A DNA stretch of 16,160 nucleotides from Thermoflexus hugenholtzii JAD2 (GCA_945861815.1 CAMAVV010000013.1:1-16160), one strand, 5' to 3'; counted from the stretch's first letter, positions 1-6,451 are shown. The notes: generated by a model from the sequence alone, not told the origin. Program-made: numbers and translations.

Positions 1-9
1 AAGGCTCCA

Positions 10-39
10 TTGACACCCCTGGGAAGCCGTTGCTAGACT
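10..39 (+). promoter_or_regulatory. sigma70-type promoter for the mutase gene
   Basis: A perfect -35 hexamer TTGACA (10-15) is followed after 18 bases by TAGACT (34-39), which keeps the key T, A, A and final T of the -10 consensus. Transcription would begin near 46 and leave a leader of about 42 bases. The leader holds a small hairpin, CCTGG (48-57 region) with CCAGG (57-61), just before the ribosome site. The hexamers are seen; promoter activity is inferred. Confidence 0.55.
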
Positions 40-87
40 AGCTCTGCCCTGGAGACCCAGGTTTCAGCGCCGCTGAAGGAGCGCCGG

Positions 88-1800
88 TTGTTCAACAAGG
101 CTTGGTTGAAAAAACTGCTGCTTCGTGAAGCGGAATCGGGCAAGCGCACCGCCAAGGGCCAAGAGCGCCCCGAGCTCTTTACCACCATCTCGGGCGTCCC
201 CGTGAAGCGCCTCTACACCGCCTCCGATATAGGCGAGCGCGACTTCGACGAACACGAAGGCCTCCCAGGGGAGTATCCATACCTTCGCGGCATCCACCCC
301 ACAGGCTATCGCGGCAAGATATGGACGATGCGCCTCTTTTCTGGGTTCGGCACTGCTGAAGAGACCAACGCCCGCTACAAATATCTCCTTGTCAACGGCC
401 AGACGGGCCTCTCCGTCGCCTTCGATATGCCTACCCTCATGGGCTACGACACCGACCACGACCTCTCGCGCGGCGAGTTCGGCAGATGCGGCGTCGCCGT
501 CTCCTCCCTTGCCGATATGGAGATACTCTTTGGCGGCATTCCCCTGGGGGAAGTCAGCACTTCGATGACGATCAACGGCCCTGCTGCCATCATCTGGGCC
601 ATGTACCTCGTCGCCGCCGAGAAGCAGGGCGTCCCCTTCGATAAGCTGCGCGGCACCATTCAGAACGACATCCTCAAGGAATACACGGCTCAGAACGAGT
701 TCATCTATCCGCCAGAGCAGTCCCTGCGGCTCGTCGTGGACACCGTCGAGTATGCCTCCAAGCACGTGCCACAGTGGAACCCCATCAGCATCAGCGGCTA
801 CCACATCCGCGAGGCAGGCTCCACAGCCGCCCAGGAGCTGGCCTTTACCCTGGCCGATGGCTTTGCCTACGTTGAGGCCTGCATCAAACGCGGCATGGAT
901 GTCGACGACTTCGCTCCTCGCCTCAGCTTCTTCTTCAACGCCCATAGCGACTTCTTTGAAGAGATCGCGAAGTATCGCGCGGCGCGGCGCATCTGGGCGC
1001 GCGAGATGAAGCACAAGTACGGCGCGAAGAGCGAGCGTTCCCTCTGGCTGCGTTTCCACACACAAACGGCGGGCTGTTCCCTCACATCGCAGCAGCCGGA
1101 GAACAACGTGACGCGCGTTGCGCTGCAAGCTCTCGCTGCCGTCCTTGGCGGGACGCAATCGCTGCACACCAACTCCCTCGATGAGGCCCTGGCCCTTCCC
1201 TCCGAGAAGGCCGTCACCATCGCCCTGCGCACACAGCAGATCATCGCCCACGAGTCCGGCGTCACCAACACCATCGACCCCTTGGGCGGCAGCTATTTCG
1301 TCGAGAATCTCACCGACGAACTGGAGAGGCAGGCCTACGACTACTTCAAAGAGATCGACCGCCTTGGCGGCCTTATCGCGGCGATCGAGAACGGCTTCAT
1401 CCACCGGGAGATCGCCGACGCAGCGTATCGCTATCAGCGGGAAGTGGAGAAGAAACAGCGCATCATCGTCGGCGTCAACGACTATGTGACGGACGAGCGG
1501 CAAAAGATCCCCCTTCTAGTCATGGATGCCGAGGGCGAGAAGAAGCAGATCGGCCGCCTGCGAAAGACCCGCGCCAGCCGGGACAAGCGCCTGGTGCAAC
1601 AGCGCCTGGCCGCCCTGAGCACAGCCGCCCAAGGCAGCGATAACCTGATGCCGTACATGCTGGACGCCGTGCGGGCGTATGCCACCCTCGGTGAGATATC
1701 CGATGTCCTTCGCGAGGCGTGGGGCGAGCATCTTCCCTTTGGCGGGCCTGCGAAGAAGTCCCAGGCCGCTCAAAAGAAGAACGTTCACGCCTACGCCTAA
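88..1800 (+). CDS. B12-dependent acyl-CoA mutase large subunit (methylmalonyl-CoA mutase family, isobutyryl-CoA mutase-type residues)
   Basis: This 570-residue protein is the catalytic TIM-barrel subunit of an adenosylcobalamin-dependent carbon-skeleton mutase. Family blocks are clear: the GFGTAEETN block around residue 87, GLSVAFDMPT around 107, GTIQNDILKE around 189, the active-site Tyr238-His239 in SISGYH, and TQSLHTNS later. It has no C-terminal B12-binding domain (no DxHxxG), so it needs a separate small subunit; about 566 residues is the usual size of IcmA. Aligned to Propionibacterium mutase, carboxylate-binding Tyr89 and Arg207 become Phe84 and Gln202. That is the pair known from isobutyryl-CoA mutase, so interconversion of isobutyryl-CoA and butyryl-CoA is more likely than methylmalonyl/succinyl-CoA. 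2-Hydroxyisobutyryl-CoA mutase (Ile/Gln) is less likely. The start is TTG at 88 because AAGGAG (76-81) lies six bases upstream and no ATG fits. No small-subunit gene follows. The family is certain; the substrate is inferred. Confidence 0.93.
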   Translation: MFNKAWLKKLLLREAESGKRTAKGQERPELFTTISGVPVKRLYTASDIGERDFDEHEGLPGEYPYLRGIHPTGYRGKIWTMRLFSGFGTAEETNARYKYLLVNGQTGLSVAFDMPTLMGYDTDHDLSRGEFGRCGVAVSSLADMEILFGGIPLGEVSTSMTINGPAAIIWAMYLVAAEKQGVPFDKLRGTIQNDILKEYTAQNEFIYPPEQSLRLVVDTVEYASKHVPQWNPISISGYHIREAGSTAAQELAFTLADGFAYVEACIKRGMDVDDFAPRLSFFFNAHSDFFEEIAKYRAARRIWAREMKHKYGAKSERSLWLRFHTQTAGCSLTSQQPENNVTRVALQALAAVLGGTQSLHTNSLDEALALPSEKAVTIALRTQQIIAHESGVTNTIDPLGGSYFVENLTDELERQAYDYFKEIDRLGGLIAAIENGFIHREIADAAYRYQREVEKKQRIIVGVNDYVTDERQKIPLLVMDAEGEKKQIGRLRKTRASRDKRLVQQRLAALSTAAQGSDNLMPYMLDAVRAYATLGEISDVLREAWGEHLPFGGPAKKSQAAQKKNVHAYA

Positions 1801-1840
1801 CCTAGGCCAGATGGATCTAGTTTCACCCTCACCTTTCATT

Positions 1841-1861
1841 CCTCTCCCATCGAGGGAGAGG
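1841..1861. repeat. inverted repeat CCTCTCCC/GGGAGAGG (copy A)
   Basis: Perfect 8-base arms (1841-1848 and 1854-1861) with a 5-base loop ATCGA lie 40 bases after the mutase stop codon. The element is preceded by a CACCCTCACC tract. No U-run follows, so it is not a classical intrinsic terminator. Related elements lie at 3494, 8294, 8425 and 10870. Confidence 0.75.
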
Positions 1862-1905
1862 CGCAATTGAGAAGTTGTTTGGACAATGTAGAGGGTCTGA
1901 CGGCG

Positions 1906-1992
1906 GTCCTTTCGCGAAAGGACTTTACAGGTGGTGGTGCGAGAATGTAGCGTGCGCCAAAGGCGCACTGCGCAGTTCGTCCCGGAGGACGA
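1906..1992. repeat. run of four close palindromes
   Basis: A perfect 18-base palindrome GTCCTTTCGCGAAAGGAC (1906-1923) is followed by GTGCGCC-aaa-GGCGCAC (1952-1968), ACTGCGCAGT (1967-1976) and TCGTCC-cgga-GGACGA (1977-1992). The first resembles the hairpin core GTCCTTCC/GGAAGGAC at 8439-8456. Function is unknown. It could form a structured 3' RNA or be a remnant of a dispersed repeat. Confidence 0.6.
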
Positions 1993-2346
1993 GTAGCCCA
2001 CGGTTCGCTCGGCGACTAACGTCAGCCTGCCAATCTCGCATGTGAGCCTACGGGTATTATGCAGAGGGCGCGCGCCTCGCGCCCCTACATTTCGGATTTG
2101 CATCCGAGTTCATCACGTGACCCGCTGGGCGCGAGATGAACGTGCGGGTGTGCAGCCCGCCCTATGGATCGATCCTCCTTTGCCTGCGCCGTTTTCGAAT
2201 GGGCCGGCTGCTTCCTTGCTAGCCTAGGGCAGCCGGCACACCTAGACCTATCTACAACTCCAGTATAGCCTATAATTGTCAAGTGCTATTAGCTAAGATA
2301 GAGGAGAGCGAATGCAACAAGGAGAGATGACCGGGCACCGGGCATC

Positions 2347-2375
2347 TGGACAACGGCTGGCTGCCCATCTACCAT
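2347..2375 (+). promoter_or_regulatory. promoter placed for a leaderless moaA transcript
   Basis: TGGACA (2347-2352, one mismatch to the -35 consensus) is followed after exactly 17 bases by TACCAT (2370-2375). Only six bases then separate the -10 from the ATG at 2382, so the first transcribed base would be at or next to the start codon. No Shine-Dalgarno sequence precedes this ATG, which fits leaderless translation. Confidence 0.5.
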
Positions 2376-2381
2376 TTCTCT

Positions 2382-3443
2382 ATGTCCCCTTCCACCTCTC
2401 AGTTAACGCCATCCCTTCCGCTTCCCGCCGGCGGCGCCGTCGTCGACCGCATGCGCAGGCCCCTGCACGACCTGCGCATCTCGGTGACTGACCGCTGCAA
2501 CTTCCGCTGCACCTATTGCATGCCCGCCGAGATATACGGCGAGCGGTATCACTTCCTCCCCAAGTCGGCTGTCCTTTCCTATGAGGAGATCGCCCGGTTG
2601 GCGCGCATCTTTGTGAAGCTCGGCGTCAAAAAAATCCGCCTCACTGGGGGCGAGCCTCTGGTGCGCTCAAACGTCGAAGAGTTGGTGGCGCTTCTCGCGA
2701 AGATCGAGGGCGTAGAAGACCTGGCGATGACGACGAACGGCTATCTCCTCGCTGAGAAGGCGCAGGCTCTCAAAGGGGCTGGCCTCAGGCGCATCACGGT
2801 GAGCCTTGACACCCTCGACGACGAGATTTTCGGCAAGATGAACGGGCGGGGCTATGGCGTGAAGCGTGTCCTCGAGGGGATCGCCGCTGCCGATGCCGCA
2901 GGCCTGCGCCCCATCAAGATCGACGCCGTCGTCCAGCGCGGCGTCAACGACCAGACCGTCGTGGACCTGGCGCGCCACTTCAAAGGCACAGGCCACATCG
3001 TGCGCTTCATTGAGTTTATGGACGTCGGCAATATCAATGGTTGGAAGCCTGAGTTCGTCGTCCCATCGAGCGAAGTGATTGCCAGGATCAACGCCGTGTG
3101 GCCCGTGGAACCGGTGGAGGCGAACTATTTGGGCGAAGTCGCTGAGCGATGGCGCTACAAAGATGGCAGCGGCGAGCTTGGTGTCATCTCCTCCGTGACA
3201 CAGCCATTCTGCGCCACCTGCACCCGCGCGCGGCTCTCGCCCCAGGGCGAACTCTTCACATGCCTCTTCGGCACGAAGGGGAAGGACCTTCGCGAGCCTC
3301 TTCGCAGCGGCGCGGCAGACGCCGATATCGAGAAGATGGTGAGCGGCGTGTGGAAGAGCCGAGAAGACCGCTACTCCGAGATTCGCGCCTCACTGGATAG
3401 GCCAGCGGGGAAGAAGATCGAGATGTACCAGATAGGCGGCTAG
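2382..3443 (+). CDS. moaA: GTP 3',8-cyclase MoaA (molybdenum cofactor synthesis)
   Basis: This radical SAM enzyme turns GTP into 3',8-cyclo-7,8-dihydro-GTP, the first step of molybdopterin synthesis in the cytoplasm. The N-terminal cluster motif CNFRCTYC supplies Cys39, Cys43 and Cys46 for the SAM-binding 4Fe-4S cluster. TGGEP at 88-92 is the SAM-contact motif. The second cluster that holds GTP is Cys277, Cys280 and Cys294. The protein ends in Ile-Gly-Gly, the C-terminal Gly-Gly tail MoaA needs for activity. Its 353 residues are slightly more than usual because of about 25 extra N-terminal residues. ATG 2382 is chosen since a promoter sits directly before it; Met24 (2451) is the alternative, also without a ribosome site. 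MoaC, the next enzyme, lies 1.2 kb downstream on the same strand. Confidence 0.97.
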   Translation: MSPSTSQLTPSLPLPAGGAVVDRMRRPLHDLRISVTDRCNFRCTYCMPAEIYGERYHFLPKSAVLSYEEIARLARIFVKLGVKKIRLTGGEPLVRSNVEELVALLAKIEGVEDLAMTTNGYLLAEKAQALKGAGLRRITVSLDTLDDEIFGKMNGRGYGVKRVLEGIAAADAAGLRPIKIDAVVQRGVNDQTVVDLARHFKGTGHIVRFIEFMDVGNINGWKPEFVVPSSEVIARINAVWPVEPVEANYLGEVAERWRYKDGSGELGVISSVTQPFCATCTRARLSPQGELFTCLFGTKGKDLREPLRSGAADADIEKMVSGVWKSREDRYSEIRASLDRPAGKKIEMYQIGG

Positions 3444-3493
3444 CGCTGCCTTCGCAACCCTGAGAGTCGCAAGGAAGTTCCCCCTCTCTTTTA

Positions 3494-3516
3494 TTCTCTC
3501 CCACCGGGGGAGAGAA
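3494..3516. repeat. inverted repeat TTCTCTCCC/GGGAGAGAA (copy B)
   Basis: Nine-base perfect arms (3494-3502 and 3508-3516) around a 5-base loop lie 50 bases after the moaA stop. Arm sequence and loop length match copy A. A second small hairpin, GAAAG-att-CTTTC (3523-3535), follows. There is no strong U-run. The element may mark or protect the 3' end of the moaA message. Confidence 0.7.
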
Positions 3517-3550
3517 GAGAAAGAAAGATTCTTTCCACGGGCCGATATTT

Positions 3551-3561
3551 TAGAATATATT
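3551..3561 (+). promoter_or_regulatory. possible -10 region for a leaderless rdgB transcript
   Basis: Two overlapping -10-like hexamers, TAGAAT (3551-3556) and TATATT (3556-3561), end ten and five bases before the ATG at 3567. No ribosome-binding sequence is present. The -35 region is not convincing, so this call rests on the AT-rich -10 boxes, which stand out in a GC-rich background. Confidence 0.4.
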
Positions 3562-3566
3562 CCAAT

Positions 3567-4187
3567 ATGCATTCTCCTACCCGCCCTAAACTCCTCCTTG
3601 CCACCAACAACCAGGGCAAGCTTCGCGAATACCGAACGCTCCTCGCCAGCCTGCCAGTCGACATAATCACGCTTCAAGAGGCTGGGGTTACAACGCCCGT
3701 CGAAGAGACTGCCACGACTATCCCCGACAACGCTATTTTGAAAGCTACCGAATACTCGCGCCTCACCGGATCGCTGACCCTGGCCGACGACTCCGGCCTG
3801 GAGGTCGATGCGCTCAACGGCGAGCCTGGGGTGAAATCGGCGCGCTATGCCGGCGAACACGCCTCGGACATCGAGCGTAACGAGTTGTTGCTGAAGAACA
3901 TGGCCAGCGTTCCAGAGGGCAAGCGCCAGGCCCGCTTCCGATGTGTCATCGCCATCGCCGGCCCCGGCGTCCCGGTGCAGACGGCAGAGGGCACGTGCGA
4001 AGGACGCATCGCCCGGGAATCGGTGGGACGAACCGGCTTCGGCTATGACCCGATCTTTATCGTCGATGGGATGTCGCGGCACATGGCTGAGATGACGATG
4101 GAGGAGAAGAATGCGATCAGCCACCGGGGGAAGGCAGCGGCGAAGGCGCTCAGGATACTGGAGCGGATCGTCGGAGCGAAGGGTTAG
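3567..4187 (+). CDS. rdgB: XTP/dITP pyrophosphatase (RdgB/HAM1 family)
   Basis: This house-cleaning enzyme hydrolyses dITP, XTP and related non-canonical purine triphosphates to monophosphates plus pyrophosphate, keeping deaminated bases out of DNA and RNA. The 206-residue protein has all the family motifs: TNNQGK at 13-18 (phosphate binding), LADDSGLEVDAL at 72-83 with the metal-binding aspartates, FGYDP at 158-162 (base recognition) and SHRGKA at 185-190. Length is normal for the family. The ATG at 3567 has no Shine-Dalgarno sequence and sits just after -10-like hexamers. It is followed 39 bases later by rnhA, whose own -10 box lies in the gap, so the two may be transcribed both together and separately. 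Confidence 0.96.
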   Translation: MHSPTRPKLLLATNNQGKLREYRTLLASLPVDIITLQEAGVTTPVEETATTIPDNAILKATEYSRLTGSLTLADDSGLEVDALNGEPGVKSARYAGEHASDIERNELLLKNMASVPEGKRQARFRCVIAIAGPGVPVQTAEGTCEGRIARESVGRTGFGYDPIFIVDGMSRHMAEMTMEEKNAISHRGKAAAKALRILERIVGAKG

Positions 4188-4214
4188 GGTTCGTCCCTGC
4201 CCGAAGAATCTCGC

Positions 4215-4220
4215 TACAAT
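4215..4220 (+). promoter_or_regulatory. -10 box for a leaderless rnhA transcript
   Basis: TACAAT (5 of 6 consensus) ends six bases before the ATG at 4227, the spacing of leaderless starts known from Deinococcus-Thermus and actinobacteria. No Shine-Dalgarno sequence lies before the ATG. The best -35 candidate, TTCGTC (4190-4195), is weak and 19 bases away. Confidence 0.45.
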
Positions 4221-4226
4221 ATCGTT

Positions 4227-4616
4227 ATGATTCAGGTGTACACAGACGGCGCGTGCAAAGGGAACCCCGGCCCTGGAGGCTGGGCGGCTCTTGTCATCGA
4301 CGAGGCAGGGAACAGGCATCCCTACTTCGGCGGGCCTGTTCCAGATACGACGAACCAGCGTATGGAAGTCACGGCGGCCATCGAGGGCTTGGAGCGGACG
4401 CCTGCCGGGTCCGAGATTAAAGTCTTTAGCGATAGCCTGTATGTTGTGAACACGATGATGCAGGGGTGGAAGCGACGCGCCAACAACGACCTCTGGGCGA
4501 AGCTTGACCGCCTGGTGATGAAGCGCTCGGTGCGCTTTGAATGGGTGAAGGGCCACAATGGACACCCGATACAGGAAGAGGCAGACCGATTGGCGAGCAA
4601 GGCCGCAGGGTCGTGA
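4227..4616 (+). CDS. rnhA: ribonuclease HI
   Basis: This enzyme cleaves the RNA strand of RNA/DNA hybrids, removing R-loops and primers. The catalytic set matches E. coli RNase HI: Asp7 in TDGACKGNPGPGG, Glu47 in RMEVTAA, Asp69 in VFSDS, His110 in WVKGH and Asp120 in EEADRLA. At 129 residues it is shorter than the 155-residue E. coli enzyme. The basic protrusion between the two Trp residues of the handle (Trp81 to Trp90 here) is about ten residues shorter, and the C-terminal helix is cut. The enzyme should be active but may bind hybrids more weakly or depend on a partner. moaC begins four bases after its stop, suggesting co-translation. Confidence 0.95.
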   Translation: MIQVYTDGACKGNPGPGGWAALVIDEAGNRHPYFGGPVPDTTNQRMEVTAAIEGLERTPAGSEIKVFSDSLYVVNTMMQGWKRRANNDLWAKLDRLVMKRSVRFEWVKGHNGHPIQEEADRLASKAAGS

Positions 4617-4620
4617 CACC

Positions 4621-5100
4621 ATGAGGAAAGCGAAGCTTTCCCACATCGACGACTCAGGCAAAGCGACGATGGTGGACGTCTCCCACAAGGCCGATACCGA
4701 GCGCATCGCTATCGCGAAGGGGCGAGTTGTCATGGAGTCAGGGACCCTCGCCCTTATCAAGAAAGGCGAAGTCGCCAAGGGTGACGTTCTCTCGGTGGCG
4801 CGCCTGGCTGGGATCATGGCTGCGAAGAAGACCCACGAGCTTATCCCGCTCTGCCATCCCTTGCCGCTCACCAGCATCGCAGTCGAGCTACAGGTTGCGG
4901 AGCCGGATGCTGTGGAGATCACGGCGACGGTGAAGACGACGGGCAAGACGGGCGTGGAGATGGAGGCGATGACCGCCGTCTCCATCGCAGGGCTCACGAT
5001 TTACGATATGTGCAAGGCCGTCGATCGCCGCATGCGGCTGGAGGCTGTGCGCCTGGTGCGCAAGAGCGGCGGCAAGAGCGGCGAGATCATTCTGGAATGA
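4621..5100 (+). CDS. moaC: cyclic pyranopterin monophosphate synthase MoaC
   Basis: MoaC rearranges the MoaA product, 3',8-cyclo-7,8-dihydro-GTP, into cyclic pyranopterin monophosphate. The 159-residue protein is of standard length. Conserved elements are visible: the LCHPLP segment with His79, the long GKTGVEMEAMTAVS block (108-121), and YDMCKAVD with Asp129 and Lys132, the equivalents of the E. coli catalytic Asp128/Lys131. ATG 4621 is taken as the start because the family's N-terminus (SHIDDSGKATMVDVS) begins within a few residues. Upstream in-frame codons lie inside rnhA. The stop overlaps the start of the next small gene. MoaA is encoded upstream on the same strand with rdgB and rnhA between, so this is a loose molybdopterin cluster without moaB, moaD or moaE here. 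Confidence 0.96.
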   Translation: MRKAKLSHIDDSGKATMVDVSHKADTERIAIAKGRVVMESGTLALIKKGEVAKGDVLSVARLAGIMAAKKTHELIPLCHPLPLTSIAVELQVAEPDAVEITATVKTTGKTGVEMEAMTAVSIAGLTIYDMCKAVDRRMRLEAVRLVRKSGGKSGEIILE

Positions 5101-5252
5101 GCGCCTTACGCAAACGGATCGAGTTCTGGCTCTCTCTTGGGATCTGTTGGGGCGCCGCGCTGCTGGCCCTGTACGTCCATCCTGTTTTTTGGGTGGCCTT
5201 TGGCGTGGTGACGATGCTTGTTGTGACGCGGGCCGTGAGGAATTGGAAGTAG
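5097..5252 (+). CDS. 51-residue two-helix membrane protein
   Basis: I do not recognise this small protein. Its ATG (5097) overlaps the moaC stop in an ATGA junction, the classic arrangement for translational coupling, which is the main reason to believe it is real. A basic N-terminus (Arg5, Lys6, Arg7) is followed by a hydrophobic stretch of residues 10-27, a short turn with His-Pro at 28-29, and a second hydrophobic stretch at about 30-46. The tail is basic and ends in Arg-Asn-Trp-Lys. The positive charges at both ends suggest a hairpin with both termini in the cytoplasm. No metal or catalytic motif is visible. A hairpin follows the stop directly. Confidence 0.6.
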   Translation: MSALRKRIEFWLSLGICWGAALLALYVHPVFWVAFGVVTMLVVTRAVRNWK

Positions 5253-5254
5253 GG

Positions 5255-5271
5255 GGGAGACCTCTCCCTTT
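5255..5271. terminator. short hairpin between convergent genes
   Basis: GGGAGA (5255-5260) and TCTCCC (5263-5268) form a tight hairpin followed by TTT. It fills most of the 21-base gap between the small membrane protein gene and the convergent aldolase gene. The U-run is short and only on the plus strand, so termination would be weak. Confidence 0.35.
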
Positions 5272-5273
5272 GG

Positions 5274-6299
5274 TTAGACCGTCGCCTTTTCCATCTCCGG
5301 CGAATACATGCCTTGTCGCGCTGCGCTGGTGAGCTTGGCCCGGTGGGTGAAGACATCCTGTGCCTTTTTCACGTTGGCCGCTTGGCCGGCCCACGCTTTG
5401 AGGGGTGTCGCCTGGAGGCCGCGACCGTAGCTATAGGTTAGCTGCCAAGGGCCTTTGTCCGGCAGGCGGTTGATGGCGTCCAGGTTCACCGTCGCCTCGT
5501 CGTCGCCTTGGCCTCCCGAGAGGAAGGCGATGCCGGGCACAGCGGCGGGGACGGTGCGCTTGAAGCATTGCATCGTTCGCTCCGCCACTTCTTTCGCAGG
5601 CGCGCGGTTCGCCGCTTTGTTGCCGGAGAGGACCATGTTCGGCTTGAGGATCATCTCTTCCAGCACAACGCGCTGGTCGTAGAGATGGTTGAAGACGGCA
5701 TGGAGCGTCGCTTCGGTGACGTGCTCGCACTTGGCGATGTCGTGGTCGCCGTCCATGAGGACTTCCGGCTCCACCATGGGCACAAGGCCGGCGTCCTGGC
5801 TCAGCTTCGCGTAGCGCGCCAGGGCGTGGGCGTTCGCCTCGATGCAGTAGCGCGTGGGGATGCCGCTGCCGATGGTGATGACGGCGCGCCACTTGGCGAA
5901 CCTCGCCCCGAGCTGGCGATATTCCACAAGCCGCTCTTTCAATCCATCGAGGCCTTCGGTGATGAGCTCGTCGGGGGCGCCTGCCAGGGGTTTCGTCCCC
6001 TTGTCCACCTTGATGCCGGGGATGATGCCCTGCTTGGTGAGGACATCCACCATGGGAAGGCCGTCGGTTGATTTCTGCCGCAGGGTCTCGTCGTAGAGGA
6101 TGACGCCGCTGACATACTTGCCAACGCCAGGGGTGGTGAAGAGCAATTGCCGCCAGGCGCGGCGGTTGTCTTCCGTGTTCGGCGCGCCGACGCTTTTCAG
6201 GCGCTTCTCAATCGTCCCGGTGCTTTCATCGGCGGCAAGGATACCTTTGCCTTGAGCAACCATCGCTCGGGCAATCGTGTTCAGTTCTGATGAGATCAT
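5274..6299 (-). CDS. fba: fructose-bisphosphate aldolase class I
   Basis: This Schiff-base aldolase reversibly cleaves fructose-1,6-bisphosphate to dihydroxyacetone phosphate and glyceraldehyde-3-phosphate. It is of the animal/plant-like class I type: AADESTGTI at 22-30 with Asp24, Lys97 in GIKVDKG, Lys136 in FAKWR, Glu178 in VEPEVL, and Schiff-base Lys219 in ILKPNMV. SGGQGDDEAT (261-270) is the phosphate loop. The 341-residue length is normal. The start is ATG at 6299, with TAGGAGG a few bases upstream on the minus strand; longer in-frame extensions lack any family sequence. It is divergent from glpX, the next gluconeogenic step, and shares the spacer with it. This suggests joint control of triose-phosphate to fructose-6-phosphate flux. 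Confidence 0.96.
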   Translation of the reverse strand: MISSELNTIARAMVAQGKGILAADESTGTIEKRLKSVGAPNTEDNRRAWRQLLFTTPGVGKYVSGVILYDETLRQKSTDGLPMVDVLTKQGIIPGIKVDKGTKPLAGAPDELITEGLDGLKERLVEYRQLGARFAKWRAVITIGSGIPTRYCIEANAHALARYAKLSQDAGLVPMVEPEVLMDGDHDIAKCEHVTEATLHAVFNHLYDQRVVLEEMILKPNMVLSGNKAANRAPAKEVAERTMQCFKRTVPAAVPGIAFLSGGQGDDEATVNLDAINRLPDKGPWQLTYSYGRGLQATPLKAWAGQAANVKKAQDVFTHRAKLTSAARQGMYSPEMEKATV

Positions 6300-6339
6300 C
6301 GCTCCTCCTATCAAGGCGTCACGCTGGCTTGGGCACCCC

Positions 6340-6367
6340 ATTATAATAGGCGCGCGGCGTTTGCGAA
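6340..6367 (-). promoter_or_regulatory. promoter for aldolase, with a palindromic -10 shared with the glpX side
   Basis: ATTATAAT (6340-6347) is its own reverse complement, so it gives a TATAAT on each strand. On the minus strand a TTCGCA (6362-6367, 4 of 6 to the -35 consensus) lies 16 bases upstream, giving a plausible aldolase promoter with a leader of about 35 bases. On the plus strand the -35 region is weak, so glpX use of this box is uncertain. Confidence 0.5.
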
Positions 6368-6451
6368 GAACTCTTGCAGATGCGCGATGATTCTCTTGCG
6401 TGTTCCGTTCTCGCGAATGCTCTCCGCCCATCCTCCGCCAGGGAGAAAACG

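Larger units (their letters stand above)
1801..2381. other. 580-base intergenic region rich in palindromes, no gene seen
   Basis: Short open frames here on both strands show no recognisable protein and no ribosome site. The stretch holds a series of inverted repeats: 1841-1861, 1906-1923, 1952-1968, 1967-1976, 1977-1992, 2066-2084 (GGGCGCG/CGCGCCC) and 2092-2107 (TCGGAT/ATCCGA). No tRNA cloverleaf or known riboswitch could be drawn from it. A TATAAT at 2271-2276 is a possible extra -10 box for moaA, but its -35 region is poor. Confidence 0.6.

Noticed and set aside
64..1503. 479-codon open frame antisense to the mutase gene
   Set aside because: It overlaps a clear family gene codon for codon. 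Long antisense frames are expected from the strong third-position GC bias here. It has no ribosome site and no recognisable domain.
2042..2282. Two 60-65 codon frames in the long intergenic region
   Set aside because: Both fall on palindromic repeat sequence, overlap each other on opposite strands and lack ribosome sites.
2281..2381. Molybdenum-cofactor riboswitch upstream of moaA
   Set aside because: I could not draw the conserved Moco motif helices. The promoter hexamers next to the ATG leave no leader to hold a riboswitch. A covariance-model scan would settle it.
3390..4997. 535-codon minus-strand frame across moaA end, rdgB, rnhA and moaC
   Set aside because: It crosses four well-supported genes, its composition is Arg/Pro/His-rich with no family motif, and it has no promoter or ribosome site. 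It is a codon-bias shadow.
5508..6071. 187-codon plus-strand frame opposite the aldolase gene
   Set aside because: It lies wholly antisense to a textbook class I aldolase and shows no motifs of its own.
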